Shown one piece after another: positions 53,516-63,228 of a stretch of DNA of 64,000 nucleotides. Source of the stretch: Arthrobacter rhizophilus (GTDB lineage: Bacteria > Actinomycetota > Actinomycetes > Actinomycetales > Micrococcaceae). Under the pieces are notes generated by a model, which saw only the letters and a program-made list of their open reading frames with translations, was not told the DNA's origin and did no database searches. The position numbers were made by a program, and so were the translations under genes. The number at the start of each line of letters is the position of its first letter. The stretch's first letter is position 1. The stretch covers positions 1-64,000 of the forward strand of contig NZ_JAPFFT010000007.1 of NCBI RefSeq assembly GCF_026241105.1, written 5' to 3'.

Positions 53516-55249
53516 ATGCTCTGGAAACTTCTCATTCAGTACCTGCGGCCACATCGGCGGCTGCTGATCGCCGTCGTCATTTTCCAGTTGGCGCAGTCAA
53601 TAGCGTCGCTGTACCTGCCCACGCTGAATGCGGACATTATTGACGAAGGCGTGGCCAAGGGGGATACCGGGTACATCCTTGGAACCGGCAGTCTCATGCT
53701 GCTCATCACCCTCGTGCAAATCGCCTGTTCGGTGACTGCCGTGTACTTCGGCGCGAAAGCGGCCATGGGATTGGGGCGGGACCTGCGTGGCGCCATTTTC
53801 ACCAGAGTGGGGGAGTTCTCCGAGCAGGAGGTCACCCGCTTCGGAGCACCGTCCCTGATCACGCGCTCCACCAACGACGTGCAGCAGGTCCAACAGCTCG
53901 TCCTGATGACCTGCACCCTCATGGTGGCGGCCCCCATACTCAGCATCGGCGGCGTGATCATGGCCGTCCGGCAGGATGCCCAGTTGTCTTGGTTGATCGC
54001 TGTGAGTGTCCCGGTGTTGCTTGTTGCCGTCGGCCTCATTGTGACCCGGATGGTTCCCCTGTTCCGCAAGATGCAGGTCCGGATCGACACCGTGAACAGG
54101 GTGCTCCGCGAACAACTGGCCGGCATCCGTGTGGTGCGTGCGTTCGTGCGTGAGGACATGGAGACGGAACGCTTCGCCTCAGCCAACCAGGACGTCACCG
54201 AGATGGCATTGCGGGCCGGTCGGTTGATGGCCCTCATGTTCCCGGTAGTGATGCTGGTGCTCAACGTCTCCAGCGTGGCCGTGATCTGGTTCGGATCCTT
54301 CCGGATCAACGACGGGTCCATGCAGGTAGGTACGTTGATCGCTTTCCTGAGCTACCTCATGCAAATCCTGATGTCCGTCATGATGGCCACATTCATGGCC
54401 GTGATGATCCCGCGTGCGGCCGTTTCGGCTGACCGCATCGGACAGGTGCTGGAGACCGAATCGAGCGTGCGGCCTCCCAAGAATCCGGTCACGGAGACCG
54501 CCGGGCGCGGTGAGTTGGAGTTGCTCGACGTCGGATTCGCCTACCCGGGTGCCGAGCAGCCGGTCCTCAACGGGATCAGCTTCCAGGCCCGTGCGGGCCA
54601 GACGACGGCGATCATCGGCAGCACCGGCGCCGGCAAGACCACCCTGGTTAACTTGTTCCCCAGGCTCTTCGACGCGAGCAGCGGCTCGGTGAGGATCGAC
54701 GGCGTCGACGTCCGCGAGCTTCACCCGGACCTCCTGTGGGGGCACATCGGGCTGGTTCCGCAAAAGCCCTACCTATTCTCAGGCACGGTCCGCAGCAACC
54801 TGCTCTACGGCAAGCCCGACGCCACAGAGGAAGAACTTTGGCGGGCCCTCTCCATCGCCCAGGCGCAGGATTTCGTGGAGGAAATGGAAGGCGGGCTGGA
54901 TGCTCCGATCTCGCAAGGCGGCACCAACGTTTCCGGTGGCCAGCGCCAGCGCCTCGCCATCGCCCGGGCCCTCGTGAAACAGCCCGAGCTTTACATCTTC
55001 GACGACTCCTTCTCCTCCCTGGACACCGCCACCGATGCCAGGCTGCGGCAAGCCCTCAAACGCCACACGTCCGGCGCCACCATGGTCATCATCGCGCAGC
55101 GGGTGTCCAGCATCGCCGACGCCGAGCAGATTCTAGTGCTCGACGACGGGCGGCTGGTGGGGCGTGGAACCCACGAAGAGTTGCTGGAGACGTCTGAAAC
55201 GTACCGCGAGATAGTTTCCTCGCAACTGGCAGCGGAGGAGGCGGCATGA
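53516..55249 (+). CDS. Heterodimeric ABC exporter subunit 1 (degenerate ATP site)
   Basis: A 577-aa half-transporter: six membrane segments (about 15-310) and a nucleotide-binding domain (about 335-570). Walker A is GSTGAGKTT and the signature is NVSGGQRQR. The Walker B region reads LYIFDDSFSSLD, with Asp where the catalytic Glu is normal. I chose ATG 53516 at the start of the conserved LWKLLIQYLRPHRRLL; the longer frame adds non-conserved sequence. ATGA overlap joins it to subunit 2. Exports drugs, lipids or peptides. Confidence 0.9.
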   Translation: MLWKLLIQYLRPHRRLLIAVVIFQLAQSIASLYLPTLNADIIDEGVAKGDTGYILGTGSLMLLITLVQIACSVTAVYFGAKAAMGLGRDLRGAIFTRVGEFSEQEVTRFGAPSLITRSTNDVQQVQQLVLMTCTLMVAAPILSIGGVIMAVRQDAQLSWLIAVSVPVLLVAVGLIVTRMVPLFRKMQVRIDTVNRVLREQLAGIRVVRAFVREDMETERFASANQDVTEMALRAGRLMALMFPVVMLVLNVSSVAVIWFGSFRINDGSMQVGTLIAFLSYLMQILMSVMMATFMAVMIPRAAVSADRIGQVLETESSVRPPKNPVTETAGRGELELLDVGFAYPGAEQPVLNGISFQARAGQTTAIIGSTGAGKTTLVNLFPRLFDASSGSVRIDGVDVRELHPDLLWGHIGLVPQKPYLFSGTVRSNLLYGKPDATEEELWRALSIAQAQDFVEEMEGGLDAPISQGGTNVSGGQRQRLAIARALVKQPELYIFDDSFSSLDTATDARLRQALKRHTSGATMVIIAQRVSSIADAEQILVLDDGRLVGRGTHEELLETSETYREIVSSQLAAEEAA

Positions 55250-57216
55250 GCAGCGCACCCAGCACCACCAGCCGCCCGCCCCGCCCTCCGATGGGGCCCG
55301 GCCGTGGCGGACCCTTCGCCGGCATGAACGTCCCGGCCGAAAAGGCCATGAACTTCCTGCCATCTGCCAAGCGGCTCCTCGGCACCCTTCGGCCAGAGCG
55401 CATGTGGCTGACCCTGGTTCTTGTCCTGGCTGTCGCGAGCGTGACCCTGTCCGTGATCGGCCCCCGGCTTCTGGGCCAAGGCACCAACCTGATCTTCGCC
55501 GGCGTCGTATCCAAGCAACTTCCTGCAGGGATCAGCAAGGCGCAGCTCATTGACGGCTTGCGCGCTTCCGGCCAGAACTCCAAAGCGGACATGCTCAGGG
55601 GCATGGACCTGACCCCCGGCGTCGGGATCGACTTCGGGGCGTTGTCCTCGATCCTGCTGTGGGTGCTGGTCCTCTATGTCCTGGCCTCAGCGTTCGGCTG
55701 GATCCAGGCGTACGTGCTCAACGGCGTCGTGCAGCGCACGGTGTACCGGCTGCGCGAGCAGATCGAAGCGAAAATCAACCGCCTTCCGTTGCGCTACTTC
55801 GACTCCGTGCAGCGCGGTGAACTCCTCAGCCGTGTGACCAACGACGTCGACAACATCTCGCAAAGCCTCCAGCAGTCCATCAGCCAGGCGGTAACCTCGC
55901 TGCTCACCGTGGCGGGAGTCATCTTCATGATGTTCCTGCTGTCGCCGATTCTGGCGTTCATCACCCTGGTCACCGTGCCCCTGACGCTCGTGACCACCAT
56001 GCTGATCGCCAAGCGCTCACAGAAGCTGTTCGTCGCTCAGTGGAAGAACACCGGCGAGCTGAACGGGCAGATCGAAGAGACCTACACCGGCCATGCCCTC
56101 GTGAAGGTGTTCGGCAGGCAGCGGGAGGTGGAACAGCGCTTCAGCGAGAAGAACGCGGAGTTGTTCTCGGCCAGTTTCGGAGCGCAGTTCATCAGCGGCC
56201 TGATCATGCCGGCACTGACATTCATCGGCAACCTGGTCTATGTCGGGATCGCCGTGGTGGGTGGCCTGCAGGTGGCCTCCGGCGCCATGCAGCTGGGCGA
56301 TGTCCAGGCCTTCATCCAGTACTCGCGCCAGTTCACCCAGCCGCTCGCGCAGCTTGGTTCAATGGCCAATCTCCTTCAGTCTGGCGTGGCATCCGCCGAA
56401 CGCGTCTTCGGGCTGCTCGACACCGAAGAGCAGAGCCCGGACCCTGAGCCCTCGGCCGTTCCGCAGGTGACGCGTGGGCGCTTGGTGTTCGAGAACATCT
56501 CTTTCTCCTACTCGGCGGACAAGCCGCTGATCCAGGACTTGAGCCTGGTGGCAGAGCCCGGGCAATCCGTGGCGATCGTCGGGCCCACCGGGGCGGGCAA
56601 AACCACCCTTGTGAACCTGATGATGCGCTTCTACGAGCTCGACGCGGGGCGGATAACGCTCGACGGCGTGGACGTCGCCTCGATGTCGCGGTACGAGCTG
56701 CGCTCGCGGATGGGTATGGTGCTGCAGGACACATGGCTGTTCGGCGGCACCATCCGGGACAACATCGCTTACGGCCGGCCGGATGCCACCGAAGCCGAGA
56801 TTCTGGAGGCCGCGCAGGCGACATACGTGGACCGCTTCGTGCACTCGCTCCCGGAAGGGTATGACACAGTGCTCGACGACGAAGGAAGCAACGTTTCTGC
56901 AGGTGAGAAGCAGTTGCTCACCATTGCCCGGGCGTTCTTGGCGCGTCCTTCAGTCTTGATCCTGGACGAGGCCACGAGCTCTGTGGATACCCGGACCGAG
57001 GTCCTGGTGCAGAAAGCCATGAGTGCCCTGCGTTCGGACCGCACGAGCTTTGTAATCGCGCACCGCCTCTCCACGATCCGCGACGCCGACCTCATCCTGG
57101 TGATGGAGGCTGGGCGGATCGTGGAGCAAGGAACACATGCGGAACTGTTGGCTGCTGGCGGCGCGTACTCGCGGCTGTACGAGGCCCAGTTCGCGGCGCC
57201 GGTGGCGGAGGTTTAG
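55246..57216 (+). CDS. Heterodimeric ABC exporter subunit 2
   Basis: A 656-aa half-transporter. A 45-residue Pro-rich N-terminus precedes a six-helix domain with a long extracellular or loop insert (about 85-125), then a nucleotide-binding domain with Walker A GPTGAGKTT, signature NVSAGEKQL and a normal Walker B LILDEATSSVD. It pairs with subunit 1, giving one competent and one degenerate ATP site as in LmrCD/TM287-288-type exporters. Confidence 0.92.
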   Translation: MSSAPSTTSRPPRPPMGPGRGGPFAGMNVPAEKAMNFLPSAKRLLGTLRPERMWLTLVLVLAVASVTLSVIGPRLLGQGTNLIFAGVVSKQLPAGISKAQLIDGLRASGQNSKADMLRGMDLTPGVGIDFGALSSILLWVLVLYVLASAFGWIQAYVLNGVVQRTVYRLREQIEAKINRLPLRYFDSVQRGELLSRVTNDVDNISQSLQQSISQAVTSLLTVAGVIFMMFLLSPILAFITLVTVPLTLVTTMLIAKRSQKLFVAQWKNTGELNGQIEETYTGHALVKVFGRQREVEQRFSEKNAELFSASFGAQFISGLIMPALTFIGNLVYVGIAVVGGLQVASGAMQLGDVQAFIQYSRQFTQPLAQLGSMANLLQSGVASAERVFGLLDTEEQSPDPEPSAVPQVTRGRLVFENISFSYSADKPLIQDLSLVAEPGQSVAIVGPTGAGKTTLVNLMMRFYELDAGRITLDGVDVASMSRYELRSRMGMVLQDTWLFGGTIRDNIAYGRPDATEAEILEAAQATYVDRFVHSLPEGYDTVLDDEGSNVSAGEKQLLTIARAFLARPSVLILDEATSSVDTRTEVLVQKAMSALRSDRTSFVIAHRLSTIRDADLILVMEAGRIVEQGTHAELLAAGGAYSRLYEAQFAAPVAEV

Positions 57217-57223
57217 CGGGTCT

Positions 57224-57321
57224 GTCACACCGAGCAACTTTTTGGCGTCTTGGGTTAGGGAGAAGCCCGGAAATCCGGGGTCTTGGTGCTAACCGGCCGC
57301 TAAAAATGTGACAGGCGTGAC
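57224..57321. repeat. 98-bp direct repeat, left copy
   Basis: Begins GTCAC and ends GTGAC, contains GCAACTTTTTGGCG and AGGGAGAAGCCC. A copy of equal length and high similarity lies at 58227-58324, so the pair brackets the DUF559 gene. The inverted GTCAC/GTGAC ends give each copy small terminal inverted repeats. Confidence 0.85.
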
Positions 57322-57388
57322 GCTTGGTTGTCCACATGGGAGATGCCGGGGGTGACGCAGACACGCCGCGGCCCGGCACGATGGCCAT

Positions 57389-58222
57389 GTGGATGTTGAA
57401 AAGGCGCTTAACCTCTGCGGGGGTGTGGCGCGAAGGCCGGTGCTGGCGCGTCTTGGCATCACCGACGGCCAGCTGAGGAGGGCGGTTCGCAGCGGTGTGG
57501 AACAACCGGCGCGGGGCGTCTACGCGCTCGCTTCGGCATCCGTCGCCGATGTGGCCCTGGTTCGGAACCACCAAATACGGACCTGCGCCAGTGCGGCCCA
57601 GTTCTACGGGTTGTGGGTCATTGACCGGTCCGGCCCGCTGCACGTGCACCACAGGCGCAACCGAGGGGCCCGCGACGTCCTACATCACGGTGGTTTGCTG
57701 CTCCCCGCGCATCCGCACAGACCAGTGGCTTCCCTGGCAGATGTCCTGATCCACGCATTGCGCTGCCTGCCCTGGCATGAATCCTTGGTCATGGTGGAGT
57801 GTGCAGTGGCCCGGGGTGACATGACAGTGGGTTTCCTGCGGGAGCGGCTGCCGGGAAAGCGCAACGGCAAGGCGCGCCAGGTTCTTCGTTGGGTGGATCG
57901 CGGGGCTGAATCGATGTTGGAGACGCTGGCCCGGACCTACTTCCGGAGGGCCGGAATACACGTCCAGCCACAGTTCTATCTCGACGGCGTGGGCTACATG
58001 GATCTGTTGCTGGACGGTTGGCTGTTGGTGGAACTCGACGGCCGCCACCATGCGGATTGGCGGCAGGTAAAGAAAGACCATCGCCGAAACAACTCGTCCG
58101 TGGTTCAGGGCTATACGGTGCTCCGTTACTACTACTCGGACGTGGTCTATGAAGCAGAAACCATGGTCGCGGAGGTTCTTGCGGTGCTTGGGCGCGGGAA
58201 AATTGCCCGTCCGGCAGCGTAG
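57389..58222 (+). CDS. DUF559/Vsr-like endonuclease-domain protein
   Basis: A 277-aa protein starting at GTG 57389. Residues 1-60 resemble the AbiEi-type winged-helix N-terminus (GGVARRPVLARLGITDGQLRRAVRSG, GVYALAS). The C-terminal 110 residues fit the DUF559 nuclease-like fold: MDLLLDGWLLVELDGRHHAD, then KDHRRNNSSVVQGYTVLRYYY. Such proteins are common and variable in actinobacteria and often in mobile or defence settings. It is enclosed by 98-bp direct repeats. Confidence 0.8.
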   Translation: MDVEKALNLCGGVARRPVLARLGITDGQLRRAVRSGVEQPARGVYALASASVADVALVRNHQIRTCASAAQFYGLWVIDRSGPLHVHHRRNRGARDVLHHGGLLLPAHPHRPVASLADVLIHALRCLPWHESLVMVECAVARGDMTVGFLRERLPGKRNGKARQVLRWVDRGAESMLETLARTYFRRAGIHVQPQFYLDGVGYMDLLLDGWLLVELDGRHHADWRQVKKDHRRNNSSVVQGYTVLRYYYSDVVYEAETMVAEVLAVLGRGKIARPAA

Positions 58223-58226
58223 CTGT

Positions 58227-58324
58227 GTCACGCCAGGCAACTTTTTGGCGCCTTGGGTCAGGGAGAAGCCCAGAAATCCAGGAGCTTGGATGCCAGCCGC
58301 GGCCAAAAACCTGCCTCGTGTGAC
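58227..58324. repeat. 98-bp direct repeat, right copy
   Basis: Same length, orientation and GTCAC...GTGAC ends as 57224-57321, with scattered substitutions (for example GCGCCTTGGGTCAGGG for GCGTCTTGGGTTAGGG). It starts 5 bp after the DUF559 stop codon. Confidence 0.85.
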
Positions 58325-58362
58325 ACTCGCCGTTACAGGGAGGGGTGAAGAGGCGGACACGA

Positions 58363-58392
58363 ACGACGGCGGGAGGTGCCCCCCGCCGTCGT
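58363..58392. terminator. Terminator hairpin between convergent genes
   Basis: ACGACGGCGGG (58363-58373) pairs with CCCGCCGTCGT (58382-58392) over an 8-nt loop, followed by CGTTTCATT. It lies between the DUF559 gene (plus) and the small minus-strand ORF ending at 58420. Confidence 0.7.
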
Positions 58393-58419
58393 CGTTTCAT
58401 TGCGTCCGAAAAGGTGTTG

Positions 58420-58632
58420 TTACAGGGAGTGTGCGTCGAATGCCGTGGCTTTCGCTGCGCTGCCGTTCAGGCTGACCGTGAAGGTGTTCGGCCCGCTGCA
58501 CGTAACCGCGATGCTTGCCTTGGAAGTGTTGTGGCGCACGGAGAAATCGTGTACCAGGGCGTCCAGTGTGTGGTGGGTGGTCGAACGGTCCCAAATTTTG
58601 AGGGTTACGGAGTCGGCAGTTTCAAACGTCAT
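58420..58632 (-). CDS. Small hypothetical protein
   Basis: A 70-aa soluble protein with alternating beta-like pattern (VTLKIWDRST, ASIAVTCSGPNTFTVSLNG). I know no family. A ribosome-like GGAAG lies 9 nt ahead of the ATG and a terminator hairpin follows its stop on this strand, which supports a real gene. Confidence 0.55.
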   Translation of the reverse strand: MTFETADSVTLKIWDRSTTHHTLDALVHDFSVRHNTSKASIAVTCSGPNTFTVSLNGSAAKATAFDAHSL

Positions 58633-58894
58633 TGTTCAGTGCTTCCATTCATGAATCCGGATATTCGGCTATCGCGCCAGTGCGAAGCCACGGTATGACC
58701 TATCCATGAACGCCTGAGACTCCAGGCGGGCTCTACAAGCTCACCGGTTTGGCCTCATTGCGTCCACCAGGATGGGCAAAAACTTGGCCGGGACATTGTG
58801 TCCTGGCCCTGCCTTTCCATAGTGCACAGTGAGGCGTAGATGGCTCAAGCCAAGAAGGCGTTTGTTGCTAGTGAGTCTCATCACAGCCGGAGCG

Positions 58895-59779
58895 TTAGTT
58901 CGACGCGAGCCACAAAGTGCCGAAGACCGGATCCTGGGTGAGGACCTGCAAAGTGTGGAAGCCCCGAGCGGCCAACGCAATCCGCATGGCCGCCTGCAAA
59001 GTGGGCTGGTTCATGCCGAGGCCACCACCGAGGACGATCGGCCCCTCGATGTTCAGTTGCTCAGCGCATTTCGCCGCCAACGTGGCAAGATCGGCCCCTG
59101 CCTGGAGGATCATGTCCAACGACGCCGTATGTCCCGAGGCCGCGCACTCAAAGACCAAGGGCGACTTGGCAGCCCAAAACTCGCGCCCGGCGTCGCCATG
59201 GAAAAGGGCGATCAAACCCTCGGGGCCGGTGAGGCCGCAAGACTTCAGGAGCGCTTGCGTCAGTTCGTCGGGGCGTAGCCCGTGGTTCATGCGCTCAAGG
59301 CTGTACCTCACTGCTTCACGGCCGAACCAGTATCCGCTGCCTTCGGCGCCAAGCAAGTAGCCCCAGCCCCCCGCACGCGCCTGGTCCTTACCGTTAGTGC
59401 CCCAGGCCGCGGACCCAGTGCCCGCGATCACCGCAATTCCGGTGCTGTATCCAGCAGCAGCCAGCAGAAGGCGCGTGTCATGGACAACGGAGACGACGGC
59501 GGAGGGAGCCAACGGTTGAATCAGTACCGTCAGCGCTTGTGCATCGTCAGCGGTGTCAATCCCTCCGGAGCCAACCACGACGCGCGCAACGGTCTCACCG
59601 CCGAGTTCGGCAAAGACGCCCTCCAGGTTGCTGCGGGCTTGGGCTCGGCTCACGTTCTGCACATTGGCGCTGCCACCGGAAACATCGGCAACAGCGGTTC
59701 CATCGATCCATTTGATCCCGCGCGTCTTTGAACCACCGATGTCCAAACCTACGACCGCACCGTCGACTGGGGTCTTCAC
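58895..59779 (-). CDS. BadF/BadG-type ATPase family sugar kinase (N-acetylglucosamine kinase-like)
   Basis: A 294-aa ASKHA-fold kinase. The phosphate-1 motif is GLDIGGSKTRGIKW, the phosphate-2 motif is AVIAGTGSAAWG, and the adenosine motif is GPIVLGGGLGMNQP; LGAEGSGYWFGREA is typical of GlcNAc kinases. It would phosphorylate an amino sugar or sugar freed by the neighbouring enzymes. It is the last gene of a minus-strand carbohydrate group and lies 101 bp after the GH130-type gene. Confidence 0.85.
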   Translation of the reverse strand: MKTPVDGAVVGLDIGGSKTRGIKWIDGTAVADVSGGSANVQNVSRAQARSNLEGVFAELGGETVARVVVGSGGIDTADDAQALTVLIQPLAPSAVVSVVHDTRLLLAAAGYSTGIAVIAGTGSAAWGTNGKDQARAGGWGYLLGAEGSGYWFGREAVRYSLERMNHGLRPDELTQALLKSCGLTGPEGLIALFHGDAGREFWAAKSPLVFECAASGHTASLDMILQAGADLATLAAKCAEQLNIEGPIVLGGGLGMNQPTLQAAMRIALAARGFHTLQVLTQDPVFGTLWLASN

Positions 59780-59880
59780 TGATATTCCTTACTTCGTGAG
59801 AATGCTTGGCGCCGCATGAAGATGCTCGGCGCAGGGGGCCTGCGCCGAGCATCAAAAGCGCTGGTTGGTCGCAGCGGTTG

Positions 59881-60978
59881 CTAGCTTTGGTCTGCGCGGT
59901 AGAAGTACATTTCGCGGGATCCGGAGGGGGCATCCCAGCCTTGTGCGAACATCCAGGTTCCGCCGAATCTAAGCAGGCCTCCCCATGCCAGCGACCCTCC
60001 CCTGTGCACCGCTTTCTGGGTGAAGGGGTGGTTCACGTCATACAGCGCTTGCGCTGCGGAGAACTGGCCGTCTGCGTCGCCGTAGAAGAAGTCGAGGACC
60101 AGCTTGCCGCCAGCACCAGCACCAGCGCCAGCGCCGTCGCCCTCGCCGCCGTCGTCGACAATGGCGCACGCCACTTCGTGCAGTGAGCCACCCAGCGGCC
60201 CGAGGTCCAGATACTCTTGCGGCTCAAACGTCCAGTTCACCATGTCGGCGGACCGTCCCACATGGGTGGTTCCGCCGCAGCCCTCGGACAGATACATCAG
60301 GTAGTGGCCGCCAATCTTGACGGCTTCGCCGCGGGCGTTCCGGGGGATGACGGCTCCCTTGGCCCAAAATTTCGAAACCTGGTGGGGGACTGCCAAACCG
60401 AGCTTTTCCCAGTGGATGAGGTCGTCGGACGCTGCAACATTGATGTCGCAGCCAACGTCGCCGAGGGGATAGACATCCGGATCCTGGCCGGATTGATCCT
60501 CGCTGCGATCAATTGTCCAGATCCCGTTGTAGAACATGTAGTACCGGCCGTTGGCCTGGTACACCTTGGGATCTTCGCAGCCGAGGATCTCATTGTCCTG
60601 TGTGGGGTAGATCGCCGGATTGGAGGGGCTGTCCTGCCAGCCCGTTGCGGGATCGTAGACGGCAACACCGATGCGGCTCGAGACCGACTCCTTACGCGGA
60701 GATGCGCGGTAGAACAGGTAGAGCTTGCCGTCGCGCTCCATGACAGAGGGATTGAAGATCGAATCCGCGGTCCAGCCGATGCCGGTAGGATCCGACCAGT
60801 CCTCGACTTGCCGGAAGGTCAGGGAATCGTCCTTGCGGAACGGGCCCACAGCCCATTCGGGGTGTTCGGGGTACTCGGCGGAGAACTGGTCGGTGGAAAT
60901 GGTGTCCGTCAGCGGATTGCCGAACGTGAGTGCTCCCTCGTAGCTGTGGAGCAGGGCTTCTGTGGTGATCTTCTGCAT
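59881..60978 (-). CDS. GH130-like beta-propeller glycosidase/phosphorylase
   Basis: A 365-aa five-bladed propeller protein. Motifs IFNPSVMERDGKLYLFYRA, SRIGVAVYD and ILGCEDPKV are typical of GH130 enzymes, which cleave or phosphorolyse beta-mannosides. A Gly/Ala-rich insert (GEGDGAGAGAGAGG) near residue 295 breaks the fold in a loop. No signal peptide, so it acts in the cytoplasm. I chose ATG 60978 because AGGAAGA precedes it. GH43 or GH32 is a less likely placement. Confidence 0.75.
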   Translation of the reverse strand: MQKITTEALLHSYEGALTFGNPLTDTISTDQFSAEYPEHPEWAVGPFRKDDSLTFRQVEDWSDPTGIGWTADSIFNPSVMERDGKLYLFYRASPRKESVSSRIGVAVYDPATGWQDSPSNPAIYPTQDNEILGCEDPKVYQANGRYYMFYNGIWTIDRSEDQSGQDPDVYPLGDVGCDINVAASDDLIHWEKLGLAVPHQVSKFWAKGAVIPRNARGEAVKIGGHYLMYLSEGCGGTTHVGRSADMVNWTFEPQEYLDLGPLGGSLHEVACAIVDDGGEGDGAGAGAGAGGKLVLDFFYGDADGQFSAAQALYDVNHPFTQKAVHRGGSLAWGGLLRFGGTWMFAQGWDAPSGSREMYFYRADQS

Positions 60979-61061
60979 GGTTCTTCCTGTGGTGGCGGTG
61001 GGTGGGCCCACGCCGGCGAGGGCCCCGGCCTGAGCTTGCGAAGGCTGGGAGCCGGTGGGGA

Positions 61062-63137
61062 CTAGTTGCGGACCAAGGTCACCCAGGTGAACCCACCCGG
61101 CGCTACAGCGACGCGGCCGGAATGATCTGCCCCGTTCTGGTCGGAACTTGGCTTGACGGGCTGGCCGGAAGCATCAAAAGCCTGCTGGCTCAGATGGAAG
61201 CCTTGGGGCATGTCCACTTTTCGTTCGATGCTTCCCGGGGCCGCGCTAATGTACAGGGTTGATTGGCCACCGGAGCCTGAGACGGAGACCGAGGAAATCT
61301 GCGGCTGCAGCAGCACTCCATCGATCGCAGCATCGCTTCCGGCCTTGGCGGCCACGCTGTCCTGTCCCGCTGGCATGGCCCGGTCAAGGGAGAACGGGAA
61401 GAGCTTGCCCGGAGCTGCCGTGATGCCTTGCTCGCCTGCCCCGCCGTTTGGCGTGGTGCCGAGGAAAGTGCTCCCGGAATTCCACGACGTGGTTCCGGCG
61501 GCTTCGGGGCGCTGGTTCACGATCGGATATACGTTCCGTGCCTGGTCCGAGGCCGGGACCGGGATCTTCAGGGTGCCGCCCGCGTTGAGCGCGACATATG
61601 CGCCGCCGGACCAGTTTGCCTCACCGGTCCATGCGGAAGCGGGTTTGACCACCGCGCCGCCCGTGATGGTTCCGGCTTCGGCCTCGGCCACCTTGAGCCC
61701 GTCCGTCCCCACGGTACTGCTGATCCCCAGGGCCTTGGCCTTGAGCTCCGGATTGGCGTCCAAAGTGAGCATCGACAGGAGGGTGTGGATGGTGGATTCC
61801 GCCCCGGAGTTGGGGTTGACGCGGCCGTCGGTTTCGATGCCGTCGATCGCGGTCCCGGTCGCCGGGTTGTAGGCGGGCTTTCCGCTGCGGTTTGCGCCGA
61901 AGTACCAGCCGGCAGCCACTGCGGCCACGTCGAGCAGGCCGGGAGCGTTGGCAGCCTTGGCGGTCGCCACGAGTCCTTCAACCCGCGAGTCCACGCCGTA
62001 GGCTATCTGTGCCTCACCCGGGGTGGGGCTCCACGCATTGTCCGGTCCGCCCGCAGCGAGGAGTTGCGGAGTGAATTGGGCGGAGTCCTTCACTGCCGCG
62101 GTCAGCAGGTCAGGGCGATGCAGCAACGGAGAAGCGTTGGCGACTGCGGCCGCGGTCATGCCACCCCAAGCGTGCCACAGGGTTCGGGACTGGTTCCATG
62201 GGAGAATCGCGCCGAAGGGCCATTGTTGAACGGACCCTGAGGACATCGCGGCGATACCCTCGGTGAGTTGGCTCAGCGCGGTAGAAGCAGCGCCGTCGTC
62301 GGGCGCGGCTTTTGAGTATGCGGAGAGTCCGAGCACGGCTTCCGCCGAGGCATCCGCCCCTCCGGTGATCAGCCACGCAGGAACCTTGGCGCCATCAGCG
62401 ATGTCGTATTTTCCGTACTTCGCAAGGGACTGCTTGTTCAGGGACCCGACGGCGAGGTCCAGCCGGGTCTGCAGGAAGGCGGCAAATTGGGGGTCGGCCG
62501 ACTTGAACGCGGCATACCCTTCCCCTAGTGCCCACACGGTCCGGGCCAGCCAGTACGACTCGGCTGAATCGCTGGGGTCGGGCTTTTCCACGGGCTTGGC
62601 ACTCGGTGTCAGCGTGCCATCAGACTGCTGCCACAGGACAACGTTTCCGGCGTTGGGGCCGGTAGTTGTTTGCAAGTACATCAGCTCACGCAGCACGTCG
62701 AAAGCGCGGGTGCGGCTCGAGGCGTCACCGGTCTGCTGCCAGTGGCGCAAGTAGACGACGGCGGTGCGTGCAATGTCGTCCGCGTTGAAGGCCCCCTGGC
62801 TCCAGTAACCCGTGGTTGCGTCCTTGGACCCTCCTCCTACCCGGGTATAGCTGCCGTCGGCGTTCTTGCCGGCATACGTCCACGGCGCTTGTGCCGTGGG
62901 ATGTTCACCGATCTGGTACGTCGTGTGGCCATCCGCGGCGCGGAGCGGAACAGTGTCCAGCAGGAAATTCAGGTGAGACAGATTGGTCAACGGCGCCTGT
63001 GTCGCCGGTGCCTGCGTCGCGGCCGGGGCAGGCTGCGTCGCCGAGGCCAACCCTGCCCCGGTCAGGAGCATCGACAGTGTTGCAACGACCGCGACCGGGG
63101 CGGATTTCAGTCGTGCATGAACAGTAAAACGGGTCAT
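61062..63137 (-). CDS. Secreted protein, probable glycan-active alpha/alpha-barrel
   Basis: A 691-aa exported protein. The signal peptide covers about 1-33 (VVATLSMLLTGAGLASA), followed by a PAPAATQAPATQAP linker. The middle (about 60-480) is helix-rich with Trp/Gly motifs such as ESYWLARTVWALGEGYAAF, TLWHAWGGMTAAAVANAS and GAESTIHTLLSMLTL, as in (alpha/alpha)6 barrels of glycoside hydrolases. The C-terminal 200 residues look beta-rich and may bind carbohydrate. I cannot assign a CAZy family. It probably degrades the glycan whose products feed the two GH130-type enzymes. Confidence 0.65.
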   Translation of the reverse strand: MTRFTVHARLKSAPVAVVATLSMLLTGAGLASATQPAPAATQAPATQAPLTNLSHLNFLLDTVPLRAADGHTTYQIGEHPTAQAPWTYAGKNADGSYTRVGGGSKDATTGYWSQGAFNADDIARTAVVYLRHWQQTGDASSRTRAFDVLRELMYLQTTTGPNAGNVVLWQQSDGTLTPSAKPVEKPDPSDSAESYWLARTVWALGEGYAAFKSADPQFAAFLQTRLDLAVGSLNKQSLAKYGKYDIADGAKVPAWLITGGADASAEAVLGLSAYSKAAPDDGAASTALSQLTEGIAAMSSGSVQQWPFGAILPWNQSRTLWHAWGGMTAAAVANASPLLHRPDLLTAAVKDSAQFTPQLLAAGGPDNAWSPTPGEAQIAYGVDSRVEGLVATAKAANAPGLLDVAAVAAGWYFGANRSGKPAYNPATGTAIDGIETDGRVNPNSGAESTIHTLLSMLTLDANPELKAKALGISSTVGTDGLKVAEAEAGTITGGAVVKPASAWTGEANWSGGAYVALNAGGTLKIPVPASDQARNVYPIVNQRPEAAGTTSWNSGSTFLGTTPNGGAGEQGITAAPGKLFPFSLDRAMPAGQDSVAAKAGSDAAIDGVLLQPQISSVSVSGSGGQSTLYISAAPGSIERKVDMPQGFHLSQQAFDASGQPVKPSSDQNGADHSGRVAVAPGGFTWVTLVRN

Positions 63138-63228
63138 GTCTAACTCCTATGGCTATGGAAGAGGGGGCTGGACTGCTGAGGCGCGGTGTCGCCTTATTCG
63201 CCGTGCTGCGTTTAGGCGCGGTGCTGTC

